DNA from: an uncultured Alcaligenaceae bacterium
GTDB lineage: Bacteria; Pseudomonadota; Gammaproteobacteria; Burkholderiales; Burkholderiaceae_B
DNA: 64,000 nucleotides
Assembly (NCBI GenBank): GCA_937952975.1
Contig: CALFXX010000122.1
Coordinates: 9,430 to 73,429, forward strand
Direction: 5' to 3'
In this document: one piece after another, positions 8,603 to 16,922 of the stretch
Position numbering within the stretch: position 1 is the first letter of the stretch
How the letters are laid out: the number at the start of each line of letters is the position of its first letter
Made by a program: the position numbers and the translations under genes
The notes under the pieces: generated by a model
What the model was told of the DNA's origin: nothing
The model's database searches: none
The model's input: the letters and a program-made list of their open reading frames with translations, nothing else

Positions 8603-10432
8603 TTAAGTCGACGGGTCAGTTAAATCAGACAAACCTGCCAATTGTTTAAATGCGGCAGACGCCACAACAAGCTCTTCATAACTCCCATCTGCGACGATAC
8701 GCCCTGCCTCGAGCATGATGATGCGGTCGCACGCTTGAACGGTACGCAACCGATGCGCAATCAATATCATGGTGCGCTCGGCACTAAGTGTTTGAACTGC
8801 TTGCATCACGGCGTCTTCAGTCATGCCATCTAACGCACTGGTGGCTTCATCAAAGACTAAGACATCAGGGTTATGATACAGCGCGCGCGCAATGCCTAGG
8901 CGCTGACGCTGCCCACCCGAAAGCTTCACGCCGCGTTCGCCAACAATCGTGTTGTAGCGATCGGGCATCTGGATGATGAACTCATCGGCCTGAGCCATGC
9001 GGGCGGCACGAAGCACGGCGTCGTGGTCAATCTCTTCTTCGGGGATGCCTAGCGCAATATTGCGCGCTACTGAAGCGTTGGTGAGAAAGACTGTTTGAGG
9101 CACATAGCCCACACGACTGCGCCAAGCTCGTTCGTTATCGGCCGAAAGCTCGATGCCATCGACTGCAATCGCGCCCGAATTGGGCGGATACAAACCTAAA
9201 ATTACATCAGCCAAAGTGGTTTTGCCTGAACCGGTACGCCCAACAAAACCGATACTCTGGTTTTGCGGAATGCTAAACGACACATCGTTGAGCGCGGGGC
9301 GATTACCGGTGGGATACGTAAAGCTTAAATGCGACAGCTTGATTTCACGTTTAAACGAAAGCGGCCGAGTATTGTCGGTAACCTGCGGTTGTGTACTGTT
9401 TCGTACGATCACCAAATCAGCTTCAAGCGACTCGACGGCCCGCGTGTGGTATTTGATGGTAATCGCCGCAGCAAAAAACTGTTGGAAAATCGGGACAAGA
9501 CGATTACCTGCTAAGGCATACAAGGCGAGCGAAGGGATAGCAGCTGTGCCTTCGCCTTTAATCACAAACGCTAACGTGACAGCAACGATGCCTGCATAAG
9601 CAAACACTTCGATAACATAGCGCGGCAGGGCTGAAGCAAGCAGGTTTGAGGCCTGCGTGTCGGTTAATTCAGAGAACGATTTTTTGTATTCGGTTGTTGA
9701 GGCGGATTCTCGGCCTAAGACGCGCAGTTCTTTGATGCCAGATAGGCCTTCAAGTGAGATGCGGCCTACGGCTAGACTCGCCTCGACCATTTTTGCACCC
9801 AGGCGAACCTGTCTTGCCCGGATCAGGCGATAGACAAACATGTAGCCGCAGCCTAACACCAACACAGTACCTAGCGCGACTGTTGGATCGACAATAATAA
9901 TCAAACTGATTAGTACTAAACCGCTTAAGCCCTTAGCAACCACGCCAAGTAACGAGGCCAAGAAGCCACCTAATGCCGATTCAACATCACCTCCAATCAC
10001 GCGGCCTAAGGAAGGGGTGTCGCGCTGCACATGAAACGAATAAGGTAAATATAGGTAGCCGGTAAAGAGTTCTGAAGACAACTCTCTGCGTGCTAGCGCA
10101 ATGTAATGTGTTTGTATCCACAAGTTAGCGGCGGTCACGACGTTACCGATAGCGAGAACAGCAACCGTTAAAACGCCCGCACCAATCACGGCACCCTGTT
10201 GGGTTTGGATATTGAACAGCTTAAGGGATTGTTCAAGCCAGGGGTATTTGAACAACACACCTGGATCCATCACGACTGCCATAAACGGCAGTATCGACGC
10301 CACACTTGCTGTTTCAAAGATTGCGGCGATCAAACTAACGACCACAACAAAGGGCAGGCCTCGCTTGCTGGCGGCAGGCAATATACGATAGAGCCGTGTA
10401 AACGGAAGCAACACGCCCGAAACAATGTTCAC
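8603..10432 (-). CDS. ABC transporter, fused membrane and ATPase domains (PglK-like flippase)
   Basis: 609 residues from a GTG at 10432. The amino half is a six-helix exporter domain starting with the LPFVVVVSLIAAIFETAS and LPFMAVV segments typical of PglK/Wzx-substitute half transporters. The carboxy half is the ATPase: Walker A GFVGRTGSGKTT near residue 397, signature LSGGQRQRLGIARAL near 509, Walker B VLVFDEATSALD. Family members flip undecaprenyl-diphosphate-linked oligosaccharides across the inner membrane. Position next to a WecA-like transferase and glycosyltransferases fits that role, and no Wzx gene is seen in this window. Substrate specificity is inferred. Confidence 0.87.
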   Translation of the reverse strand: MNIVSGVLLPFTRLYRILPAASKRGLPFVVVVSLIAAIFETASVASILPFMAVVMDPGVLFKYPWLEQSLKLFNIQTQQGAVIGAGVLTVAVLAIGNVVTAANLWIQTHYIALARRELSSELFTGYLYLPYSFHVQRDTPSLGRVIGGDVESALGGFLASLLGVVAKGLSGLVLISLIIIVDPTVALGTVLVLGCGYMFVYRLIRARQVRLGAKMVEASLAVGRISLEGLSGIKELRVLGRESASTTEYKKSFSELTDTQASNLLASALPRYVIEVFAYAGIVAVTLAFVIKGEGTAAIPSLALYALAGNRLVPIFQQFFAAAITIKYHTRAVESLEADLVIVRNSTQPQVTDNTRPLSFKREIKLSHLSFTYPTGNRPALNDVSFSIPQNQSIGFVGRTGSGKTTLADVILGLYPPNSGAIAVDGIELSADNERAWRSRVGYVPQTVFLTNASVARNIALGIPEEEIDHDAVLRAARMAQADEFIIQMPDRYNTIVGERGVKLSGGQRQRLGIARALYHNPDVLVFDEATSALDGMTEDAVMQAVQTLSAERTMILIAHRLRTVQACDRIIMLEAGRIVADGSYEELVVASAAFKQLAGLSDLTDPST

Positions 10433-10440
10433 AGTGGTGC

Positions 10441-11427
10441 CTAGGCTTTATGAGTCAAAAAATCTTGGTACGCCAAACTTAAACCGGTCTCGATATCAAC
10501 CTTAGCACCCCAACCTAAAGCCTTTAATAAGCTGCTATCCATCAGTTTTCGAGGTGCACCGTCGGGTTTAGTGGAATCAAAAACGATTTCACCCTTGTAG
10601 CCAACGACTTTACCCACGGTGGTAGCCAACTGCGCGATAGTGATATCAGAGCCATAGCCGACATTGATGTGACTTTGCATGGGCGTTGTGTGTTGGTCAT
10701 ACTTATCTTTAGCCAAGTTCATCACGTAGACACTGGCCGCAGCCATATCGTCCACATACAAAAATTCACGAAACGGTTTGCCTGAACCCCAAATCGCAAC
10801 GCGGGCGACTTGATTCACTTTGGCCTCATGAAAGCGACGAAGCAAGGCTGGAATCACGTGAGAGTTTTCAGGATGGTAGTTATCGCCAGGGCCGTAAAGA
10901 TTGGTGGGCATGACCGACCGATAATCAACGCCATGCTGTTTGCCATATTGTCGGTTATAGCTTTCGCAAATTTTGATACCGGCGATTTTGGCAACCGCGT
11001 AGGGTTCGTTGGTAGGTTCTAAAAAACCTGTCAACAACGCATTTTCAGCCATGGGTTGGGGGGCAAGTTTTGGATAGATGCAGCTGCTACCCAAAAATAA
11101 TAGTTTTTTGACGCCGTTTCTAAAGGCGGCGTCGATGACGTTAGCCTGCACCATCAGATTGTCATAAATGAACTCGGCAGGATAGGTATTGTTTGCATGA
11201 ATGCCACCCACTCGAGCTGCAGCGAGGTAGACTTCGTCAGGTTTTTCGATTGCGAAGAACGCGCGCACCTCAGCTTGATCGGTTAAATCGAGCTCGGAGT
11301 GGGTTCGGCCGACGATTCTTGCTGGGTCTTGGCCACCAGCAATTAGTTGCCGGACGATTGCCGAACCCACCATGCCACGGTGGCCAGCGACGTAAATTTT
11401 AGGCGAGGTGTTTTGTATTGCCATCAT
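10441..11427 (-). CDS. fcl: GDP-L-fucose synthase
   Basis: 328 residues, the family's normal length. The NAD(P)-binding motif is GHRGMVGSAI near residues 16-25. FLGSSCIYPK holds the catalytic Ser region, and YAVAKIAG carries the YxxxK pair of extended short-chain dehydrogenases. VMPTNLYGPGDNYHP is highly typical of GDP-fucose synthase (GDP-4-keto-6-deoxy-mannose 3,5-epimerase/4-reductase). The enzyme takes the Gmd product, and gmd is encoded 21 kb away on the other strand at 32539. It starts at a doubled ATG (11427/11424) without a clear ribosome site. It belongs to the long minus-strand operon. Confidence 0.93.
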   Translation of the reverse strand: MMAIQNTSPKIYVAGHRGMVGSAIVRQLIAGGQDPARIVGRTHSELDLTDQAEVRAFFAIEKPDEVYLAAARVGGIHANNTYPAEFIYDNLMVQANVIDAAFRNGVKKLLFLGSSCIYPKLAPQPMAENALLTGFLEPTNEPYAVAKIAGIKICESYNRQYGKQHGVDYRSVMPTNLYGPGDNYHPENSHVIPALLRRFHEAKVNQVARVAIWGSGKPFREFLYVDDMAAASVYVMNLAKDKYDQHTTPMQSHINVGYGSDITIAQLATTVGKVVGYKGEIVFDSTKPDGAPRKLMDSSLLKALGWGAKVDIETGLSLAYQDFLTHKA

Positions 11428-11482
11428 TAATTCGCAAAATATCTAAGGTGTCGATGGGAAGGGGGCAGACGCGAAACGCAAT

Positions 11483-12691
11483 TTAAGGTCGATCTTTTTT
11501 GTTGGTCAACCGGATAGTGGGTACCACCCATTTAAAGTGCACTAACCGTGCGTATATCAGAGCGTAGAGCAAACCACACAAAATAAACGCAGCAATCAAA
11601 ACGACAGTATTTTTTCTAAACACGACAGCTAACAACGCTGGTATTGCAGCGTACAACAGCATCAGAGGCATCACCGAGGCATTTTGCGTGACGGCCGGTG
11701 ACTTTGACAACCATTTTCGGGTCACGCGTGACCAGACTAAGCTATGCAAATGTAAGCGGTCAGGGTGGCCTAGTTTTAGGGTCCGCGCCCGGCGCCGTGC
11801 CATCGAAAAAAGCACCTCGAGGATCGGGTAGCCGCAGGCCAGCATCGGTGCCCAAGGCGACACGGACGGATTACGCATGGCAACCATGACGGCAATCCAA
11901 CCTAATACAAAGCCCAAGAGGTAAGCCCCACCGTCGCCGAGAAACAGTTTGCCATAGGGGTAGTTGATGACCAAAAACCCGAAAGTCGCCCCACCAAAGA
12001 TGAAGCAGATTTTGGCCATTTCAGCATCGCCGGCGAAAAAAGAGATCAGCCCAAGCGCTGAGAGGCAGAGCAAGACCGTACCACTAGCCAGACCATTCAA
12101 ACCATCAATGATGTTAATCGCGTTGGCAACGCCCCCCACTGCAAAGGCAGTGAACAACACCGACACGACTGGGATGGCTAATAACCAATCAACACCGCCT
12201 AAGCCAATACGTGTCAGGCTATCGCCTGTTAACCACCAGGCGAGCACACCGCTAGCAAAGGTCGCAAACAACCTCTCAGTGACGCGCCCTCGTTTAACGA
12301 TATCTTCAGCAACACCTGCAAAAAAAGCCGGCAACGAGGCAATGAGAATAGGGCCTAACATCACCGCGACTTCTTTTGGCGTAAACAACCAACCGATTGC
12401 CAAGCCAATTAAGATTGCTACACCCCCGATACGAGGCGTGGGTGTCTCATGAATTTTTTGAATACCTGCCTCAGAATCGAGTGTGTGCGCCCCGTGCAGG
12501 TGCTGCGTCCAAACAATCGCCAAGCAAATGACAAAAGATGTCAGGCCAGCTGTTGTCAAGGCAAGATGGGGGATGGCAAATAGCACTATATAAAACACAC
12601 CTTTCAAGACATTTGACGCGCAACCAATACGAGCTTGTAATGTGCCGCAAGCAAGCTTTCCATGATAACACGCCACTTTGGCGTCAACCAT
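11483..12691 (-). CDS. WecA/MraY-like polyprenyl-phosphate sugar-1-phosphate transferase, copy 1
   Basis: 402 residues from the only nearby ATG. The first 30 or so residues are polar and cysteine-containing, unlike the family, so the true start may be one of the TTG/GTG codons around residues 28-32. The family marks are clear: HETPTPRIGG, AINIIDGLNGLA, LFLGDGGAYLLG and the HPDRLHLHS histidine motif, set between many hydrophobic helices. It should start a lipid-linked glycan by moving a HexNAc-1-phosphate (or similar) onto undecaprenyl phosphate. A second copy with the same motifs lies at 36915-38018. This one is encoded upstream of fcl in the minus-strand operon. Confidence 0.88.
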   Translation of the reverse strand: MVDAKVACYHGKLACGTLQARIGCASNVLKGVFYIVLFAIPHLALTTAGLTSFVICLAIVWTQHLHGAHTLDSEAGIQKIHETPTPRIGGVAILIGLAIGWLFTPKEVAVMLGPILIASLPAFFAGVAEDIVKRGRVTERLFATFASGVLAWWLTGDSLTRIGLGGVDWLLAIPVVSVLFTAFAVGGVANAINIIDGLNGLASGTVLLCLSALGLISFFAGDAEMAKICFIFGGATFGFLVINYPYGKLFLGDGGAYLLGFVLGWIAVMVAMRNPSVSPWAPMLACGYPILEVLFSMARRRARTLKLGHPDRLHLHSLVWSRVTRKWLSKSPAVTQNASVMPLMLLYAAIPALLAVVFRKNTVVLIAAFILCGLLYALIYARLVHFKWVVPTIRLTNKKDRP

Positions 12692-12730
12692 TTGAGAAAG
12701 TTACCGTATCTATATGATCTTATTAGATTT

Positions 12731-13555
12731 TTATTGACAATACGCACGCGAATGCTTAGCCAAGGTACTTTGCCAAAACTCTGGGTCATAACGGGACCAG
12801 GCATGGCAGCCAAACGGTAGACGCTGACCATTCAACTCGTATGAGTACTGCGGGTAAGCCTCAAAGGCAAAAGAAACCGCCTCTTGAGGGGTGGGCACCC
12901 TAAAAAATGTGCATCTTGGGGCCACAAATAGCCCCCAAAATAGATCTTCATTGACGTTTAGGTTGATTTGGGTGTTTTTGTACACAAACGAACGGTAGTC
13001 TTTTAAATAGCGGTAGATGGTTGAACGCCAATTACCAGGCCACGTCTGCATCAAGGTATTTTTGAAAACACGCGGTCGATTCAAAACCCGTAAAAAATCT
13101 TGCACATTGCGCAGTGAGAACCCACCATTACCCACTGCGGTCAAGCGTAAGGGGTGGGTCGGTTTGGTGTAACCCTCAAACCATGGTGCGCCGATGTACG
13201 AGTACCCTTTTTTGGCCCAGGCATGGAGTTCATCACTAAAGACTAACGAATCAGTTTGCGCGATCAAAATATATTGATATTGCTCAAACGCCCGGTAGAA
13301 AACACTAGAAAGCATTAACTTGTTATACCCGTCGATGCTTGCAAAGTAGTGATCAGAGTAGGTTTTGTATAACAGTGGTCGTTCAAATTGCTGCGACAGT
13401 TGCTGCAAAAAGTTTGTCAGCCGCACTGGGCCGACAACATATATTGCATGCTTTGCAAGCACCGAAACCGCTGTCTTAATCGAAAAAAGCTCTTGGTCGG
13501 TCAAGGTCGTTTGATAGACCGGAATCACGACTGCATGTTGGGGCGTCGGCGTCAT
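12731..13555 (-). CDS. DUF5672-type protein, probable glycosyltransferase
   Basis: 274 residues. AVVIPVYQTTLTDQE at the amino terminus, ILIAQTDSLVF (a DxD-like acidic site), YSYIGAPWFEG and AVGNGGFSLR match the DUF5672 family of predicted GT-A-like proteins often encoded among polysaccharide genes. No signal peptide or membrane helix is visible, so it should act in the cytoplasm. It is encoded between the third GT-A paralogue and the WecA-like transferase, 22 and 39 bases from its neighbours. Enzyme activity for the family is predicted from fold and motifs, not, as far as I know, well established. The sugar is unknown. Confidence 0.82.
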   Translation of the reverse strand: MTPTPQHAVVIPVYQTTLTDQELFSIKTAVSVLAKHAIYVVGPVRLTNFLQQLSQQFERPLLYKTYSDHYFASIDGYNKLMLSSVFYRAFEQYQYILIAQTDSLVFSDELHAWAKKGYSYIGAPWFEGYTKPTHPLRLTAVGNGGFSLRNVQDFLRVLNRPRVFKNTLMQTWPGNWRSTIYRYLKDYRSFVYKNTQINLNVNEDLFWGLFVAPRCTFFRVPTPQEAVSFAFEAYPQYSYELNGQRLPFGCHAWSRYDPEFWQSTLAKHSRAYCQ

Positions 13556-13577
13556 TTAGTTTGGTCCAAAGGCGCGC

Positions 13578-14516
13578 TCAAGGCAGGCCTTTAAAAATAC
13601 GCACGAGTTTATTTTTAACCCTGATTGGAAACTTCAATAAGGTACGTGGAAACTTCATATACAAGCCGCCCAGCAGATGATCAAACACATATTGATCTGC
13701 CACCAGATTTTGCTTAACCTCAATGGGATGCCGCATACACCCAAGTGGCTTAACTGGCGTTCCCGGTTCTTCTTCAAGCGCCAGTGTATGCGTGCCGTCG
13801 GGTCCAATCCCGATATTGGTCACCAGGTTCACTCGAGGGGTAACTGTTAGCCCGCCGTGGTACCACAGGCATGTCATCCAAGGGTACGCCCAAGAATCGA
13901 TTTTTTTGTCGTAAATACGATCAAAGATATCAATCCAATACGCTTGTTCGAAGGGGTCGGGGGTTTTTTGTCGCCAGTCTTGCGACAGCTTCCATTCGGG
14001 CCAAAACTTGATATCTCCATCAAACTGTTGCCACGCCCGCCGCCAAGTAGCCCAACCCCAGCAGTGCCCATATTTTGAAAAATAATAGGTCGCGTCTCCG
14101 CGCTTTTTGCCATTTTGATTGTTGTTACCCGTGACAACCCAAACACGCTCGTCTTCTTGATATCGAGCTAGCATCTCTTGGCAAAAGGTAAAAAAATCAG
14201 GGTGTGGCAGGCAGTCATCTTCAAGTACGACTGCGCTTTCAACTTGGGTAAATACCCAATCGAGTCCGCTAGAAATTCGACGTTTTAATCCTAGATTTTG
14301 TTCGGCATAATTGCGCTGCACCTCACAGGGCCAGTCGACTTGCGACACGATGTCGCGTACTTGCTGGCAACGCTCGGTGTCAGTAGGGTGCCCAAAGCGT
14401 GGGCCATCTGCGATGACAAAAAGCTTAGCGGGGCGAGCCGCACGGATCGCTTCAAAAGTTTCGCGCGTATGCCGTGGCCGGTTGAAAACGATATACGCAA
14501 TTGAAATATCGGTCAT
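13578..14516 (-). CDS. GT-A glycosyltransferase, paralogue 3 of 3
   Basis: 312 residues from an ATG at 14516. IAYIVFNRPRHTR, VIADGPR, VLEDDCLPHPDFF (acidic triad at 99-101), VWVVTGNNNQNGKKRGDATY and WGWATWRRAWQQF mirror the product of 7540-8505 over most of the length. The two probably arose by duplication and then diverged to add different sugars or linkages. It is the second gene of the visible minus-strand unit, seven bases after the YdcF-like gene. Cytoplasmic, no membrane segment. Donor and acceptor are not predictable here. Confidence 0.86.
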   Translation of the reverse strand: MTDISIAYIVFNRPRHTRETFEAIRAARPAKLFVIADGPRFGHPTDTERCQQVRDIVSQVDWPCEVQRNYAEQNLGLKRRISSGLDWVFTQVESAVVLEDDCLPHPDFFTFCQEMLARYQEDERVWVVTGNNNQNGKKRGDATYYFSKYGHCWGWATWRRAWQQFDGDIKFWPEWKLSQDWRQKTPDPFEQAYWIDIFDRIYDKKIDSWAYPWMTCLWYHGGLTVTPRVNLVTNIGIGPDGTHTLALEEEPGTPVKPLGCMRHPIEVKQNLVADQYVFDHLLGGLYMKFPRTLLKFPIRVKNKLVRIFKGLP

Positions 14517-14523
14517 GACTAGA

Positions 14524-15291
14524 TTATATCGCCGAGGTCAAGGCGAGCTTGATTTTATAAAACAGCCTGCCTAACGACTCCCGAATGGCTGCGTCCGTCG
14601 TACCTAAGGCATTAACATTGGGCAAGAAGCTCATCGGGGTCAACGCGGTTTGCGAAGACTTAAAATCGACTGGATAAGCGAAAATTTCTAAGCCGACTTT
14701 TGCAAAGAGCATTTCGGAACGTTTCATATGCAAGGCTGAAGTCACCAGTATGATCTTCTTTCGCTCGCCGCCTAGTACGGACAGCATTTTGCTGACCTCG
14801 AGGGCCTCTTGTTCGGTATTTTGCACATCGGACGTTACCCAAATTTTTTCGGCTGGGATACTCATACGCTGCGCATACTTTTTAAGCACGTGACCTTCAG
14901 CTTCAAGGCTGAGGTCCCACGGCAACTTGGCACCTGTAAATATTAACGTTGGTGCGCGCCCCGCCGCCATCAGGTCTACCCCTGCAAAGAAACGGTCAGG
15001 ATCACCCCATTCTGCCACTAGACCCTGCTTTGAGGGCACCCACGACAACATGCCGCCGAGCACGACAATCGCATCGACCTGTGGCACATCTTGAGGAGTC
15101 AGTTTGACTTCGTTGGCTTCGATTTGACTGAATAGCGCCTCAGAAACGATTGGCATGCTGCCCACATACAATAAACCGGTAGCCGTTACGACATAGACAA
15201 AGCGCTTTTTAAACACACCCACAAGCGTCAAAGCCAACACTAGCACAATTGGCGAGACGAGCAATGGCAGTATCTTATGCAAATAAATCAA
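14524..15291 (-). CDS. YdcF/ElyC-type membrane protein (DUF218)
   Basis: 255 residues. Two hydrophobic helices at the amino terminus (about residues 7-26 and 32-50) precede a DUF218 domain: VDAIVVLGGM, LMAAGRAPTLIFTGA, NTEQEALEV and IILVTSALHMKRSEM. ElyC-like members of this family in E. coli affect envelope polysaccharide and lipid-carrier metabolism, but the biochemical activity is not settled. As the first gene of the minus-strand operon, transcribed away from rfbA, it may support undecaprenyl-linked glycan assembly or regulate it; this is inference. The domain should face the periplasm. Confidence 0.82.
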   Translation of the reverse strand: MIYLHKILPLLVSPIVLVLALTLVGVFKKRFVYVVTATGLLYVGSMPIVSEALFSQIEANEVKLTPQDVPQVDAIVVLGGMLSWVPSKQGLVAEWGDPDRFFAGVDLMAAGRAPTLIFTGAKLPWDLSLEAEGHVLKKYAQRMSIPAEKIWVTSDVQNTEQEALEVSKMLSVLGGERKKIILVTSALHMKRSEMLFAKVGLEIFAYPVDFKSSQTALTPMSFLPNVNALGTTDAAIRESLGRLFYKIKLALTSAI

Positions 15292-15381
15292 AGCATGTAC
15301 CCATTCAAAAAGTGAGCGTTTATACTGCTTTGATATCGTTTTATCATGCTCATGGGCAAGCTGGGCTACTTTGGTCGAAAT
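15292..15381. promoter_or_regulatory. Divergent promoter region between YdcF-like gene and rfbA
   Basis: These 90 bases separate two outward-facing transcription units, so promoters for both the long minus-strand operon and rfbA-rfbC should lie here or just inside the genes. TATACT at 15321-15326 and the rather AT-rich 15300-15345 stretch are candidates. I could not find a well-spaced -35 element for either strand, so no exact promoter is claimed. Confidence 0.4.
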
Positions 15382-16260
15382 ATGAAAACAAATCGTCGAG
15401 GGATCATTTTAGCGGGCGGCTCTGGCACGCGCCTGTACCCGGCTACGAGATCGGTATCTAAGCAACTTTTGCCGATTTATGACAAGCCCATGATTTATTA
15501 CCCGCTATCAACACTGATGCTGACGGGGATTCGAGAAGTGCTGGTGATTTCAACACCGCAAGATACCCCACGCTTTGCAGAGTTACTGGGCGACGGCTCA
15601 CAATGGGGCATGCACATCGAATATGCCGTGCAACCCAGCCCTGATGGTTTAGCGCAGGCTTTTATTCTTGGTAGAAGTTTTGTTGCTGATCAGCCAAGCA
15701 CCTTAGTGCTGGGTGACAATATTTTTTATGGGCATGACTTGGTACGTAAATTGCAAGCTGCCGAGGCCCAGCCAAGTGGTGCAACTGTCTTTGCGTATCA
15801 TGTACCGGATCCAGAACGCTATGGCGTAGTTGAGTTTGATGTTAGCCAACGGGCAATCAGCATTGAAGAAAAGCCCTCGACACCAAAAAGTAACTATGCG
15901 GTCACTGGTTTGTATTTTTATGATCAACAAGTCTGTGACATCGCAGCATCCATCAAACCGAGTGCTCGCGGCGAATTAGAAATTACAGAGGTCAATCAGC
16001 GTTATCTTGATTTAGGCCAACTCAACGTTGAAATCATGGGTCGAGGCTTTGCGTGGTTAGATACAGGCACCCACGACAGCATGCTAGAAGCATCGAGCTT
16101 TATTGCGACGCTACAAAAACGTCAAGGGCTACAGGTTGCGTGCCCTGAAGAAATTTCATATGCGCAAAAGTGGATTTCAGCAGAACAGCTTGAGCAATTA
16201 GCACAGCCTTTGCGTAAAACGTATTATGGGCAATACTTGTTGGGCTTGTTAAGACAGTAA
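15382..16260 (+). CDS. rfbA: Glucose-1-phosphate thymidylyltransferase
   Basis: 292 residues from the ATG at 15382, matching the roughly 290 of RmlA enzymes. A 12-codon upstream extension was rejected because the family starts just before the nucleotide-binding GIILAGGSGTRLYPAT. Other marks are VSKQLLPIYDKPMIYYPL, PDGLAQAF, LVLGDNIFYG, GVVEFD and AWLDTGTHDSM. It makes dTDP-glucose from dTTP and glucose-1-phosphate in the cytoplasm. It is followed by rfbC, but rfbB (4,6-dehydratase) and rfbD (reductase) are absent from the window, so those steps must be encoded elsewhere or another dTDP-sugar is made. Confidence 0.95.
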   Translation: MKTNRRGIILAGGSGTRLYPATRSVSKQLLPIYDKPMIYYPLSTLMLTGIREVLVISTPQDTPRFAELLGDGSQWGMHIEYAVQPSPDGLAQAFILGRSFVADQPSTLVLGDNIFYGHDLVRKLQAAEAQPSGATVFAYHVPDPERYGVVEFDVSQRAISIEEKPSTPKSNYAVTGLYFYDQQVCDIAASIKPSARGELEITEVNQRYLDLGQLNVEIMGRGFAWLDTGTHDSMLEASSFIATLQKRQGLQVACPEEISYAQKWISAEQLEQLAQPLRKTYYGQYLLGLLRQ

Positions 16261-16337
16261 TTGCATTCATTACTGCTAACCAATCGTTTTAACCCCTTAC
16301 TTTGATCACCACGCCTACGGTTTCACGGAGATTACCT

Positions 16338-16922
16338 TTGCCCTATACCGTCACCCCAACCGCCCTAGCAGACGTGCTGATTCTTGAACCTAAAGTCTTT
16401 GGTGATGCTCGAGGCTTTTTTTTTGAAAGCTTTAATGAGCATGATTTTCAAACCGCGACAAATTTAAAGGTTAAGTTTGTTCAAGACAATCATAGTCAAA
16501 GCGTTCGGGGTGTATTACGCGGTTTGCATTATCAGATGCAACAGCCTCAAGGGAAATTAGTTAGAGTTGCACGCGGTGAAGTTTTTGATGTTTCGGTCAA
16601 CTTAAAAAAGGGACACCCTGAATTTGGGCAATGCGTTGGGGTTCGTTTGAGCGCTGAGAACAAGAGACAGCTCTGGATTCCGCCAGGCTTTGCACATGGA
16701 TTTTTGGTGTTGAGCGAATTTGCCGATTTTTTATACAAGACAACTGATTACTACTCACCAACAGCGGAACGCTGCCTGTTATGGAATGACCCTGCGTTAA
16801 AAATTGAGTGGCCACTCGAGGCATTAATGGGGCTCGCTCCAATTCTGACGGATAAAGATCGGGGTGGTTTGAGTCTTACTCACGCTGAAGTATTTACAAA
16901 TAATGTGGATGCGTGTGAGTGA
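16338..16922 (+). CDS. rfbC: dTDP-4-dehydrorhamnose 3,5-epimerase
   Basis: 194 residues from a TTG at 16338, chosen because GGAG lies at 16327-16330, seven bases before it. A TTG at 16302 gives 206 residues but has no ribosome site. There is no ATG near the expected start. Family marks: VFGDARGFFFESFN, FVQDNHSQS, VLRGLHYQ with the catalytic His, GEVFDVSVNL, WIPPGFAHGF and YKTTDYY with the catalytic Tyr. It epimerises dTDP-4-keto-6-deoxyglucose at C3 and C5. Its end overlaps the next gene by up to 20 bases, suggesting coupled translation. Confidence 0.93.
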   Translation: MPYTVTPTALADVLILEPKVFGDARGFFFESFNEHDFQTATNLKVKFVQDNHSQSVRGVLRGLHYQMQQPQGKLVRVARGEVFDVSVNLKKGHPEFGQCVGVRLSAENKRQLWIPPGFAHGFLVLSEFADFLYKTTDYYSPTAERCLLWNDPALKIEWPLEALMGLAPILTDKDRGGLSLTHAEVFTNNVDACE

